Origin: CALAED01 sp036555725
GTDB lineage: Bacteria > Actinomycetota > Actinomycetes > Streptosporangiales > Streptosporangiaceae
Assembly (NCBI GenBank): GCA_036555725.1
Contig: DATBKU010000084.1
Coordinates: 35,360 to 99,359, forward strand
Direction: 5' to 3'
DNA length: 64,000 nt
The stretch's first letter is position 1, and each line of letters starts with the position of its first letter. Under the pieces are notes generated by a model, which was given only the letters and a program-made list of their open reading frames with translations, ran no database searches and was not told where the DNA came from. Shown here piece by piece: positions 46,957-55,395 of the stretch. Position numbers and translations under genes: made by a program.

Positions 46957-47532
46957 ATGTGGCACAACCTCGTGACGATGGGCATCCCGCTCCTCGAGAA
47001 GGTGATCCGCACCATCGTCGTCTACGTGGTGCTGGCGTTGCTGTTGCGCATCGCGGGCAAGCGCGACCTCGCGGCGTTCAACACCTTCGACCTCGTGGTG
47101 ATGCTGCTGCTGGCCAACGTCGTCCAGAACGCGATCATCGGCCCCGACAACTCGCTGTGGGGCGGCGTGATCGCGGCCGCGATCCTGGTGGCGGTCAACG
47201 CCTTGATGGTGCGGCTGGCCGTACTGTCTGGCCCGTTCGTCCGGGTGCTCGAGGGCACGCCGACCGTCCTCGTCCGCAACGGCCGCTACGACAGCGCGGC
47301 GCTGCGCCACGAGGGCCTGCGCAAGGCCGACGTCGCGGCGGCCTTGCGCAAGCAGGGCGCCTCCACCGTACGTGAGGTACAGGAGATGACCCTCGAGCCC
47401 GGGGGCACACTCGTCGTCCAGCTGATCCCGGAGGAGGAGAACGCCACCCGGGGCGACATCGCCACGGTCGTCGAACGCATGGCCGAGCTGGAGCGAAAGC
47501 TGGATGTATTGCTGAGTAAGGCAGCCAGGTAA
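46957..47532 (+). CDS. DUF421 (YetF-type) membrane protein
   Basis: A 191-residue protein with three N-terminal membrane helices (TIVVYVVLALLLRIAGKRDLA, FDLVVMLLLANVVQNAII, GVIAAAILVAVNALMVRLAV) then the DUF421 soluble domain (TPTVLVRNGRYD, LRKADVAAALRKQG). The ATG follows GACAGGAGGCAC. Function unknown; no partner is nearby. Confidence 0.9.
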   Translation: MWHNLVTMGIPLLEKVIRTIVVYVVLALLLRIAGKRDLAAFNTFDLVVMLLLANVVQNAIIGPDNSLWGGVIAAAILVAVNALMVRLAVLSGPFVRVLEGTPTVLVRNGRYDSAALRHEGLRKADVAAALRKQGASTVREVQEMTLEPGGTLVVQLIPEEENATRGDIATVVERMAELERKLDVLLSKAAR

Positions 47533-47570
47533 GGCTTGATCAAATGGGCAAAAGCGGTCACGGCTCCGAC

Positions 47571-47576
47571 TAGCAT
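47571..47576 (+). promoter_or_regulatory. -10 hexamer TAGCAT, leaderless promoter
   Basis: TAGCAT lies 8 nt before the pepA GTG with no ribosome-binding site. Confidence 0.6.
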
Positions 47577-47584
47577 CGGGCTAC

Positions 47585-49072
47585 GTGACGAATCTCAGCC
47601 TTGCCAGCGCATCCCCCTCCTCACAGGCCGCCGACGCGATCGTGATCGGCGTTGCCCCCTCCGAATCCGGCCTGCGGCTCGCCCCCGGCGCCGACGATGT
47701 CGACCAGGCGTACGGCGGCCGGCTCGCGGAGGCGTTGCGCGCGCTGGGCGCGAAGGGCAAATCCGGCGAGGTCACCAAGCTGCCGACTCTCGGCGCGCTG
47801 ACCGCTCCCCTCGTGGTCGCCACCGGACTCGGCGACGACTATGACACCGAGGGGCTGCGCCGCGCCGCCGGCGCCGCCGTCCGGGCGCTGGCCGGGTCGG
47901 GCAAGGTCGCGCTGGCGCTTCCCGCCGGCTCCGGCGATGAGATCACCGCCGTCGCGACCGGGGCGTTGCTGGGCAACTACTCCTTCCTCAATTACCGCAC
48001 CGGGTCCGATCAGCGGGCCCCGGTCGGCGAGCTGACCGTCGTGACGGCATTGGACGACGCGGACGGCGCCGCCGCCGTAAGGCGCGCCGAGGCGCTCGCC
48101 GAGGCGGTCACGCTCGTCCGAGACCTGGTCAACACCCCGCCGTCCGACCTGAACCCCGAAGACCTGGCCGAGGCGGCCGACCGCGTCGCCACGGAGACCG
48201 GGCTGACGGTCGAGGTGCTCGACGAGAAGGCGCTGGCCGCCGGCGGGTACGGCGGGCTCATCGGGGTCGGGCAGGGCTCGGTCAACCCACCGCGGCTGGT
48301 CCGGCTCGCCTACACCCACCCCGAGGCGACCAAGAAGGTCGTGTTCGTCGGCAAGGGCATCACTTTCGACTCGGGCGGCCTGTCGCTCAAGCCGTCCGTC
48401 TCCATGGAAGAGATGAAGTGCGACATGGGCGGCGCGGGCGCCGTGCTGGGCGCGCTGCGGGCCGTGGCGGGGCTCGGGCTCGAGGTCAACGCGGTGGGCT
48501 ACCTGGCGCTGGCCGAGAACATGCCGAGCGGCACCGCGCAGCGCCCCTCGGACGTGATCTCCGTGTACGGCGGCAAGACCGTCGAGGTCCTCAACACCGA
48601 CGCCGAGGGCCGCCTGGTCATGGCCGACGCCCTCGTACGGGCCGGCGAGGACGAACCGGACCTCCTGGTCGACGTCGCCACCCTCACCGGCGCCCAGGTC
48701 GTCGCCCTGGGCACCCGAACCGCCGGAGTCATGGCCAACGACGACGACGTACGTGAGAAGGTGGTGGCTGCGGCCGAGCGCGCCGGCGAGCCCGCCTGGG
48801 GAATGCCGTTGCCCGAGGAGCTGCGCAAGGGTCTCGACTCCGCGGTGGCCGACATCGCCAACGTCACCGGGGAGCGTTCCGGCGGCATGCTCGCCGCGGG
48901 GCTCTTCCTCAAGGAGTTCGTCCCCGACGGTGTCCGATGGGCCCATATCGACATCGCCGGCCCGGCCTTCCATAAGGGCGAGCCGTACGGGTATACGCCC
49001 AAGGGAGGCACCGGTGCGGGGGCCCGCACACTGTTCCAGATCGCCGAGGACGTGGCGACCGGAGCGCTGTGA
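47585..49072 (+). CDS. pepA: leucyl aminopeptidase (M17)
   Basis: A 495-residue peptidase: variable N-terminal domain, then the M17 catalytic domain with VGKGITFDSGGLSLKP (metal Lys and Asp), KCDMGGAGAVLGAL (Asp) and NTDAEGRLVMADAL (Asp, Glu and catalytic Arg). It removes N-terminal amino acids from peptides and uses two metal ions. It stands directly before lpd and sucB, a conserved neighbourhood in actinomycetes. Confidence 0.95.
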   Translation: MTNLSLASASPSSQAADAIVIGVAPSESGLRLAPGADDVDQAYGGRLAEALRALGAKGKSGEVTKLPTLGALTAPLVVATGLGDDYDTEGLRRAAGAAVRALAGSGKVALALPAGSGDEITAVATGALLGNYSFLNYRTGSDQRAPVGELTVVTALDDADGAAAVRRAEALAEAVTLVRDLVNTPPSDLNPEDLAEAADRVATETGLTVEVLDEKALAAGGYGGLIGVGQGSVNPPRLVRLAYTHPEATKKVVFVGKGITFDSGGLSLKPSVSMEEMKCDMGGAGAVLGALRAVAGLGLEVNAVGYLALAENMPSGTAQRPSDVISVYGGKTVEVLNTDAEGRLVMADALVRAGEDEPDLLVDVATLTGAQVVALGTRTAGVMANDDDVREKVVAAAERAGEPAWGMPLPEELRKGLDSAVADIANVTGERSGGMLAAGLFLKEFVPDGVRWAHIDIAGPAFHKGEPYGYTPKGGTGAGARTLFQIAEDVATGAL

Positions 49073-49162
49073 GGCACTCGTACGGAACACGGCTGGGATG
49101 AGCCGGGTTCGGATAGATGAAAAGATGCCTCACGGCAGAGAAATAGCATTGAGGAGCGTCCT

Positions 49163-50554
49163 GTGGCTGAGAGCGGCCCCTTCGACATCGTCGTCCTGGG
49201 TGGCGGCAGCGGCGGTTACGCCTGTGCCCTGCGGGCGGCGGAGCTCGGCAAGAGCGTCGCGCTGATCGAGCGGGACAAAATGGGCGGCACCTGCCTGAAC
49301 CGCGGGTGCATCCCCACTAAGGCATTGCTGCACGCCGCCGAGGTGGCCGACCAGACCCGCGAGGCGGCGAGCGTAGGCATCAAGGCCCAGTTCGACGGCA
49401 TCGACGTGCCGGCGGTCAACGCCTACAAGGACAAGGTCGTCACCACCACGGTGAAGGGCCTGACCGGTCTGATCAAGAGCAGGGGCATCGAGATCATCGA
49501 TGGCGAGGGCCGGCTGACCGGCCCGACCCAGGTGACGGTGACCGACGCCGGCGGCCAGACCACGACGATCGAGGGCGGCCACATCGTGCTGGCGACCGGC
49601 TCGGAGCCGCGGTCGCTGCCCGGCCTCGAGATCGACGGTGACCGGATCATTTCGAGCGACCATGCCCTGGAGCTCGACCGCGTGCCGGAGTCGGTCGTGG
49701 TGCTGGGCGGGGGCGTGATCGGCGTCGAGTTCGCCAGCGTGTGGCGGTCGTTCGGCGCCGAGGTCACGATCGTCGAGATGCTGCCGCACCTGCTGCCACT
49801 GGAGGAGGAGTCCAGCTCCAAGCGGCTGGAGCGGGCCTTCCGCCGCCGCGGCATCAAGTACGAGCTGGGCGTCCGGTTCGAGAGCGCCAAGTACACTGAC
49901 GCGGGCGTGTCAGTGACGCTGGAGGGCGGCAAGAGCCTCGAGGCCGAGCTGCTGCTCGTGGCAGTCGGCCGCGGGCCGGTCTCGGCCGGGCTCGGGTTCG
50001 ATGAGGCCGGCGTCGAGACCGAGCGCGGCTTCGTCAAGGTCGACGAGTACTGCCGTACGAACGTCCCGACCATCTCCGCGGTCGGCGACCTCATCCCGAC
50101 CCTGCAGCTGGCGCACGTCGGCTTCGCCGAGGGCATTCTGGTCGCCGAGCGGCTGGGCGGCCTGTCCCCCGCACCTATCGACTACGACGGCGTGCCGCGC
50201 ATTACCTACTCCGAGCCCGAGGTCGCCTCGGTGGGGATCACCACCGCCGTGGCCAAGGACCGCGGGCACGAGATCACGGAGTTCACCTACGACCTCGCGG
50301 GCAACCCGAGGAGCAAGATCCTGCAGACCCAGGGCGAGGTCAAGGTGATCTCAGCCAAGGACGGCCCCGTCCTGGGCATCCACATGGTGGGCAACCGCGT
50401 CGGCGAGCTCATCGCCGAGGGCCAGCTGATCTACAACTGGGAGGCGCTCCCGGCCGAGGTCGCGCAGCTCATCCACCCGCACCCGACACAGTCCGAGGCG
50501 GTCGGCGAGGCGCACCTCGCGCTGGCCGGCAAGCCTCTCCACGTCCACGGCTGA
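49163..50554 (+). CDS. lpd: dihydrolipoyl dehydrogenase (E3)
   Basis: A 463-residue FAD disulfide reductase: GGGSGGYACALRAAELGK, redox motif GGTCLNRGCIPTK, NAD motif VVLGGGVIGVEFASVW, PTISAVGDL and the C-terminal HPHPTQSEAVGEA with the catalytic His/Glu pair. It reoxidises lipoamide of 2-oxo-acid dehydrogenase complexes. A GAGGAG precedes the GTG, and the E2 gene sucB follows 39 nt downstream. Confidence 0.96.
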   Translation: MAESGPFDIVVLGGGSGGYACALRAAELGKSVALIERDKMGGTCLNRGCIPTKALLHAAEVADQTREAASVGIKAQFDGIDVPAVNAYKDKVVTTTVKGLTGLIKSRGIEIIDGEGRLTGPTQVTVTDAGGQTTTIEGGHIVLATGSEPRSLPGLEIDGDRIISSDHALELDRVPESVVVLGGGVIGVEFASVWRSFGAEVTIVEMLPHLLPLEEESSSKRLERAFRRRGIKYELGVRFESAKYTDAGVSVTLEGGKSLEAELLLVAVGRGPVSAGLGFDEAGVETERGFVKVDEYCRTNVPTISAVGDLIPTLQLAHVGFAEGILVAERLGGLSPAPIDYDGVPRITYSEPEVASVGITTAVAKDRGHEITEFTYDLAGNPRSKILQTQGEVKVISAKDGPVLGIHMVGNRVGELIAEGQLIYNWEALPAEVAQLIHPHPTQSEAVGEAHLALAGKPLHVHG

Positions 50555-50593
50555 ACCGCCCGTACGAGTACTCAAAAGGAGTCGCTGAGAGCC

Positions 50594-52267
50594 ATGCCGG
50601 TCTCCGTCACCATGCCCCAGCTCGGCGAGAGCGTCACCGAGGGCACTGTCACCCGCTGGTTGAAGAAAGAGGGTGAGCACGTCGAGACCGACGAGCCGCT
50701 CCTCGAGGTATCGACCGACAAGGTCGACACCGAGATTCCTTCGCCCGCGTCCGGGGTTCTGACCAGCATCACCGTCGCGGAAGACGAGACGGTCGAGGTC
50801 GGGGCCGAACTCGCGGTCATCTCCGAGGAGGACGAGGCCGCGGCGGGGGACGGCGGCGCGCCCGCCGAGTCGCCGACCGAGGCGCCCGCCGAAGCACCGG
50901 CGGAGGCGCCTCAGGCGTCCGCCCCGGCCGAGTCGGCCCCGGAGGCTCCCCCGGCCCAGGCGCCGGAGCCCGCACCGGAGCCGCAGGAGGCCCCGCAGGC
51001 CGAGGCCCCGCACGCCGAGGCTCCACAGGCCCAGGCCCCGCAGGCCCAGGCCCCGCAGGCCGAGGCTCCACAGGCCGAGGCCCCGCAGCCGGCTCCTGAG
51101 CCCGCGCCGTGGCCCCCGGCGTCACCCGAGCCCCCTGCCCCCGCACCGGCACCGGCCGCCGCGCCCCAGGCTCCGCCGGCACCCTCGTCCCCGGCACAGT
51201 CTCCCGCCCCGGCCCAGGCGCCCGCCCCGGCGCCGGTCGCGACCGCCGCGCCGTCGGCTCCGGCGAGCGAAAGCCCGTATGTGACGCCGCTCGTCCGCAA
51301 GCTCGCCGCCGAGCACAGCGTCGAGCTGTCGCAGGTGAAGGGCACCGGCGTGGGCGGCCGCATCCGCAAGCAGGACGTCCTGGAGGCCGCCCGGGCCCGC
51401 CAGGCCGAGCAGACCGCGGCGGCTCCCGCCCCCGCTCAGGCGCCTCCGGCCGCCCCGGCTCAGGCACCGGCGCCCCCGGCTCAGGCACCGGCTGCGGCCC
51501 CGGCCGCGGTGGCCGCCCCGTCGGCCGAGGCCGCCCGCGTTCGCGGGACGACCGAGAAGATGTCGCGGATCCGGCAGACCATCGCCCGCCGCATGGTCGA
51601 GTCGCTGCAGGTCTCGGCGCAGCTCACCACCGTGGTCGAGGTCGACGTCACCAAGATCGCCCGGCTGCGCGAGCAGACCAAGGCCGACTTCCAGGCCCGC
51701 GAGGGCGTGAAGCTGTCCTTCCTGCCGTTCTTCGCGTTGGCGGCGGTCGAGGCGCTGAAGGTCCATCCGAAGCTCAACGCCGTCATCAACAGCGAGACCA
51801 ACGAGGTGACCTACCACGACGCCGAAAACCTCGGCATCGCGGTCGACGTGCCCGAGCGCGGCCTCATGGTCCCGGTGATCCACAACGCCGGTCAGCTCAA
51901 CCTCGCCGGCCTCGCCCAGAGGATCGCCGACCTCGCCGACCGGACCCGTACCAACAAGGTCAGTCCGGACGAGCTCGCCGGCGGCACCTTCACGCTGACC
52001 AACACCGGCAGCCGCGGCGCCCTGTTCGACACGCCGATCCTCAACCAGCCGCAGGTCGGCATGCTCGGCACCGGTGGCGTGGTCAAGCGCCCGGCCGTGG
52101 TCGAGGACCCGACCCTCGGCGAGGTCATCGCCGTACGGTCGATGCTCTACCTGGCGCTCACCTACGACCACCGCCTGGTCGACGGCGCCGATGCGGCCCG
52201 CTTCCTCGCCACGATCAAGCACCGCCTCGAAGAGGGCAACTTCGAAAGCGAACTCGGCCTCGCCTGA
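50594..52267 (+). CDS. sucB: dihydrolipoamide acyltransferase (2-oxoglutarate dehydrogenase E2-type)
   Basis: A 557-residue E2. A single lipoyl domain at residues 1-80 has the lipoyl-Lys in STDKVDTE (Lys43). Then come a 140-residue Ala/Pro linker with repeated PQAxAPQA units, the E3-binding domain (about 228-265, TPLVRKLAAEHSVELSQVKGTG), a second Ala/Pro linker and the acyltransferase core ending in YDHRLVDGADAARF with the active His and Asp. It is co-oriented with lpd and a strong hairpin follows. The lipoate it needs would come from lipB and lipA a few kb downstream. Confidence 0.95.
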   Translation: MPVSVTMPQLGESVTEGTVTRWLKKEGEHVETDEPLLEVSTDKVDTEIPSPASGVLTSITVAEDETVEVGAELAVISEEDEAAAGDGGAPAESPTEAPAEAPAEAPQASAPAESAPEAPPAQAPEPAPEPQEAPQAEAPHAEAPQAQAPQAQAPQAEAPQAEAPQPAPEPAPWPPASPEPPAPAPAPAAAPQAPPAPSSPAQSPAPAQAPAPAPVATAAPSAPASESPYVTPLVRKLAAEHSVELSQVKGTGVGGRIRKQDVLEAARARQAEQTAAAPAPAQAPPAAPAQAPAPPAQAPAAAPAAVAAPSAEAARVRGTTEKMSRIRQTIARRMVESLQVSAQLTTVVEVDVTKIARLREQTKADFQAREGVKLSFLPFFALAAVEALKVHPKLNAVINSETNEVTYHDAENLGIAVDVPERGLMVPVIHNAGQLNLAGLAQRIADLADRTRTNKVSPDELAGGTFTLTNTGSRGALFDTPILNQPQVGMLGTGGVVKRPAVVEDPTLGEVIAVRSMLYLALTYDHRLVDGADAARFLATIKHRLEEGNFESELGLA

Positions 52268-52282
52268 CCGTCCGGACGACCC

Positions 52283-52332
52283 GAAGAACCCCTCCGCCCC
52301 GGAGCCCGCTTCTCGGAACGGAGGGGTTCTTC
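52283..52332 (+). terminator. terminator downstream of sucB
   Basis: Perfect 14-bp stem (arms 52283-52296 and 52319-52332, GAAGAACCCCTCCG and its complement) with a 22-nt loop, 15 nt after the stop. Confidence 0.8.
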
Positions 52333-52382
52333 ATGCGCCGGCACCCGAGCAACGGCGTCCTGCTCGCAGGATCATGAGGTCG

Positions 52383-52388
52383 TACCAT
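52383..52388 (+). promoter_or_regulatory. -10 hexamer TACCAT, leaderless promoter
   Basis: TACCAT lies 6 nt before the GTG of the F420-type oxidoreductase gene. Confidence 0.6.
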
Positions 52389-52394
52389 CGGCTC

Positions 52395-52826
52395 GTGACC
52401 TCTGATGTGATTCCCGATCAGTCCAGCGCTTTCGGCGAGCGGGTTCGCCGGCGACTCACCGAGGAGCAGGTGGTCTGGCTGACGACGGTCGGGCGTGACG
52501 GCACGCCGCAGCCCAACCCGGTGTGGTTCCTCTGGGACGGCGACGACGGCATCCTGATCTACACGCTGTCCACCGCGAAACGGCTCAGCCACATCCAGCG
52601 CAACCCGCAGGTCTGTCTGCACTTCAACAGCAACGCCCGCGGCGGCGATGTGATCATCCTGACCGGCACGGCGGAGATCCTCGACCAGCCCTCGGTGGTC
52701 GCCAACTCCGAGTACCGGGAGAAGTACGACGAGGGGATCGAGCGGGTCAGCGGCAGCGCCGAGGCGTTCGCCGCCGAGTACTCCGTTCCCGTGCGCGTCC
52801 GCGTCACCCACACCCGCGGCTTCTGA
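52395..52826 (+). CDS. TIGR03667-type F420-dependent oxidoreductase (split-barrel)
   Basis: A 143-residue protein of the pyridoxamine-phosphate-oxidase-like fold: EEQVVWLTTVGRDGTPQPNPVWFLWDG, ILIYTLSTAKRLSHIQRNPQVCLHFN, GGDVIILTGTAEI. This group of actinobacterial proteins uses or binds F420 or flavin. The GTG at 52395 is chosen because similarity begins there; the frame further upstream shadows sucB. Substrate unknown. Confidence 0.85.
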   Translation: MTSDVIPDQSSAFGERVRRRLTEEQVVWLTTVGRDGTPQPNPVWFLWDGDDGILIYTLSTAKRLSHIQRNPQVCLHFNSNARGGDVIILTGTAEILDQPSVVANSEYREKYDEGIERVSGSAEAFAAEYSVPVRVRVTHTRGF

Positions 52827-52867
52827 TCAACCTCCACCCTCCGCGGAACGGCGTCGCACACCACTCC

Positions 52868-52911
52868 TACTTGACAGAGTCTGCCAAGTACTTGACGCTA
52901 GACGTCAAGTA
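52868..52911. promoter_or_regulatory. two overlapping 23-bp palindromic operators
   Basis: Two near-identical palindromes share the form TACTTGAC...GTCAAGTA: 52868-52890 (11-bp arms, one mismatch) and 52889-52911 (9-bp perfect outer arms). Their centres are 21 bp apart, two helical turns, and the second ends 16 bp before the proposed start of the HTH gene. This is what an autorepressor binding cooperatively as two dimers would need. Confidence 0.75.
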
Positions 52912-52927
52912 ATCGCGGAGGTGGACC

Positions 52928-53395
52928 ATTCGTACCGAGCTCATCGACCAGCTGGTCCGGCTCATCGACGTCCGCCTGGTCGATCCGCTGGAGATCCTGC
53001 TCGTCGGCGACGACGCGCTCGGGCCGGTCCGCCGGCAGGTGCGGGCGCGCGCCGCCGACTGGGCCGACCGCATGCTCGATGGCGACGACCGGGTCGCGAC
53101 GCAGACGATCATCCGGTTGGTCTCGACCCTCTACCCGGGCGACACCCCCTTCGACCCGCCCCCCGGCTGGTGGCGTACCCCACTGGGTCAGGTCACGGTC
53201 AGGCGGGTCGGGCACCCGTCCGCGCGCACCGTGTCGTACTCCGTGGCCGGCGCGATGCTCGGCATCACCCGGCAGGGCGTCCACGACCTCGTCACGCGAG
53301 GCAAGCTGGCCCGCCACCCGGACGGCGGCGTGAAGCCGGAATCCGTACGCGCGCGCCTGAACCAGCGGTTCCCCGCGTCCGGAGCCCCGTCATGA
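52928..53395 (+). CDS. small HTH DNA-binding protein with apparent ATT start
   Basis: A 155-residue protein whose C-terminal part (SVAGAMLGITRQGVHDLVTRGKL) is a helix-turn-helix; the N-terminal part (RTELIDQLVRLIDVRLVDPLEILLVGDDALG) is conserved-looking and helical. In this frame a TAA at 52910 limits the start, and no ATG or GTG occurs before 53039. A perfect GGAGGTGG is 6 nt before an ATT at 52928, so ATT is the best start; GTG 53039 would delete a protein-like 37 residues. Two palindromic operators precede it, so autoregulation is likely. Its ATGA overlap with the hydrolase relic suggests it once controlled that gene. Confidence 0.75.
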   Translation: MRTELIDQLVRLIDVRLVDPLEILLVGDDALGPVRRQVRARAADWADRMLDGDDRVATQTIIRLVSTLYPGDTPFDPPPGWWRTPLGQVTVRRVGHPSARTVSYSVAGAMLGITRQGVHDLVTRGKLARHPDGGVKPESVRARLNQRFPASGAPS

Positions 53396-53554
53396 CCCGG
53401 CCGGACGGCCGCACTCCCCCCGAACCTGATCGAGGAACCACCGTGTCCCCTACCGACCACGTGATCAACGCTTCTGGCGTCCCCGTCGCGATCCGCGACT
53501 TCGGCGGACCCGGCGCGGACCCGGCTGGTCGCGGGCTTCGTCGATCGCCGTTGA
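53392..53554 (+). pseudogene. alpha/beta hydrolase relic with internal deletion
   Basis: From the ATG in the ATGA overlap (or GTG 53443), the frame reads SPTDHVINASGVPVAIRDFGGPGAD, the typical first strands of an alpha/beta hydrolase, then stops making sense. In the next frame RLVAGFVDRR and a stop look like the hydrolase C-terminus. A large internal deletion with frame shift, removing the HG, GxSxG and His segments, explains this best. Confidence 0.6.
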
Positions 53555-53587
53555 GAGGCTGTCCCAACCGTCTCCGCGGTCGCCCCG

Positions 53588-53593
53588 TAGGCT
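53588..53593 (+). promoter_or_regulatory. -10 hexamer TAGGCT, leaderless promoter
   Basis: TAGGCT lies 6 nt before the ATG of the epimerase gene. Confidence 0.6.
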
Positions 53594-53599
53594 GCGGTC

Positions 53600-54490
53600 A
53601 TGAAGGTGGCCATCACCGGGGCGTCCGGGCTCGTCGGCCGCGCTCTCGTACGGAACCTGCGCGGCGATGACCATCAGGTCGTACGGCTGGTCCGCCGAGA
53701 GCCGGCCGGTCCGGACGAGGCGCGCTGGGACCCGTACGCGAGCGTCGACGACAAGGCACTCGAAGGCGCGGACGCCGTCGTTCATCTGGCCGGGGCCGGC
53801 ATCGGCGATCATCGCTGGACGGAATCGTACAAGCGGCAGATCCGCGACAGCCGGACCGCCGGCACCCGGACGCTGACCGAGGCGCTTGCCGGGCTCACCG
53901 CCAAGCCGAAGGTGCTGGTCTCAGGTTCGGGGATGAACTTCTACGGCGACACCGGCGACCGGGCGGCCGTCGAGACCGACCCGAAGGGCGAGGGCTTTCT
54001 CGCCGACGTCGTCCGCGACTGGGAGGCGGCCACCGCGCCCGCCGCGGCGGCCGGGATCCGGGTCGTCTATGTGCGCAGCGGCCATGTGCTGGCCCGCGAC
54101 GGCGGGCTGCTCGGCCGCATACTGCCGCTGTTCCGGCTCGGTCTGGGCGGCCGGCTGGGCAGCGGGCGGCAATGGATGAGCTGGATCGCGCGTGACGACC
54201 ACATCGCGGCGCTGCGGTTCCTGATCGACCGTGACGACATCGCCGGGCCGGTCAACCTCACCTCGCCGAACCCGGTCACCAACGCCCAGTTCACCAAGGC
54301 GCTCGGCCATGCCCTGCACCGGCCGGCGCCGTTCATCGCCCCGGCGTTCGCGCTGCGCCTCGCCCTCGACGGCCTGGCGGAGGAGGGCGCACTGCTCGAC
54401 CTGCGCCTCGCGCCGGCGCGGCTCACCGAGGCGGGCTTCACCTTCCGCCACCCAGACCTCGACGCCGCCCTCCGCCACGTGCTCGCCTGA
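53600..54490 (+). CDS. TIGR01777/YfcH-family SDR epimerase
   Basis: A 296-residue extended SDR: N-terminal ITGASGLVGRALVRNL nucleotide-binding motif, VVHLAGAGIGDHRWTESYKRQIRDSR family signature, VLVSGSGMNFYGDTGD with active-site region, MSWIARDDHIAAL and a C-terminal DUF1731 tail. Substrate unknown for the family. Confidence 0.92.
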   Translation: MKVAITGASGLVGRALVRNLRGDDHQVVRLVRREPAGPDEARWDPYASVDDKALEGADAVVHLAGAGIGDHRWTESYKRQIRDSRTAGTRTLTEALAGLTAKPKVLVSGSGMNFYGDTGDRAAVETDPKGEGFLADVVRDWEAATAPAAAAGIRVVYVRSGHVLARDGGLLGRILPLFRLGLGGRLGSGRQWMSWIARDDHIAALRFLIDRDDIAGPVNLTSPNPVTNAQFTKALGHALHRPAPFIAPAFALRLALDGLAEEGALLDLRLAPARLTEAGFTFRHPDLDAALRHVLA

Positions 54491-54568
54491 CCCTCGCCGC
54501 CGGCAGGCAGCGCAAACGATATCGGCGGCGAGCCGCACAACCCGCCGCATCAAGATCGTCGCTGTGGA

Positions 54569-54574
54569 TACGCT
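54569..54574 (+). promoter_or_regulatory. -10 hexamer TACGCT, leaderless promoter
   Basis: TACGCT lies 6 nt before the ATG of the MDMPI paralogue. Confidence 0.6.
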
Positions 54575-54580
54575 CGCGCT

Positions 54581-55342
54581 ATGAACCAGGGACCGTGGGA
54601 GTACGAGCGGCACTGTGCGGCGATCGAGGCGGAGTCGACCCGTTTCGTCGAGGTGATCACCGATGTCGACCCACGGACGCCGGTGCCGACCTGCCCCGGC
54701 TGGACGATCGCCGCGCTCGTGAAGCATCACGGCACCACACAGCGATGGATCGACCACCTTGTACAGAACCGGGTTCGCGAGCCCCTCTCGCCGCGTGACA
54801 TGGAGCTCGATCTGCCCACGGACGAGGCCGCCTACCCGGCGTGGCTCGCGGCCGGGGCCGAGGCGCTGCTGGCGAGCCTGCGCGGCATCGATCCGGACGC
54901 GCCGATCTGGTCTTGGGGCGCGGATCAGAACGCCCGGTTCTGGTCCCGGCGCATGCTGCACGAGACCGTGATCCACCGGGCCGACGCCGAGTTGGCCTGC
55001 GGGCAGACTCCGCACATCGATGTCGCGACGGCGGCCGACGGGATCGACGAGTTCTTGGCGATCCTGCCGTTCTGGCTGGGCAGGCGTGGCCGGGAGCTGC
55101 GGCGCGACGGCGCCACCGTCCATCTCCACGCGACCGACTCCGCCGGCGAGTGGATGGTCACCCTGCATGCGGAAGGTCCGCGGTGGGAACGCGGGCACGG
55201 CAAGGGCACGGCCGCGGTGCGCGGCGCCACCGGCGATCTGCTCCAGCTCACCTATGGGCGGTGCCGGCCGGACGACGAGCGCTTCACTGTGTTCGGCGAC
55301 CGCGACCTGCTGACGGAGTGGCTGACGACGACCGCGTTCTAG
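54581..55342 (+). CDS. maleylpyruvate isomerase family (MDMPI) protein, paralogue
   Basis: A 253-residue protein with the same two-domain layout as the gene at 36958: CPGWTIAALVKHHGTTQRWIDHLV, RRMLHETVIHRADAELACG and a C-terminal beta domain ending DLLTEWLTTTAF. The shared block ARFWSRRMLHET and the shared ending show the two are true paralogues. Probably mycothiol-linked or metal-binding; substrate unknown. Confidence 0.88.
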   Translation: MNQGPWEYERHCAAIEAESTRFVEVITDVDPRTPVPTCPGWTIAALVKHHGTTQRWIDHLVQNRVREPLSPRDMELDLPTDEAAYPAWLAAGAEALLASLRGIDPDAPIWSWGADQNARFWSRRMLHETVIHRADAELACGQTPHIDVATAADGIDEFLAILPFWLGRRGRELRRDGATVHLHATDSAGEWMVTLHAEGPRWERGHGKGTAAVRGATGDLLQLTYGRCRPDDERFTVFGDRDLLTEWLTTTAF

Positions 55343-55383
55343 GCGGGTCGCGCAACTCGGTGCTTCGGAGCGGCCGGGAGCCG

Positions 55384-55389
55384 TACGGT
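55384..55389 (+). promoter_or_regulatory. -10 hexamer TACGGT, leaderless promoter
   Basis: TACGGT lies 6 nt before the GTG of the peptidase E gene. Confidence 0.6.
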
Positions 55390-55395
55390 ACTCGC

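Noticed and set aside
52921..53391. GTG-started frame MDHSYRAHRPAG over the HTH gene
   Set aside because: Pro/Arg/Gly-rich without domain content, while the neighbouring frame gives a clear HTH protein. Only its last part (from 53392) looks like real, decayed coding sequence.
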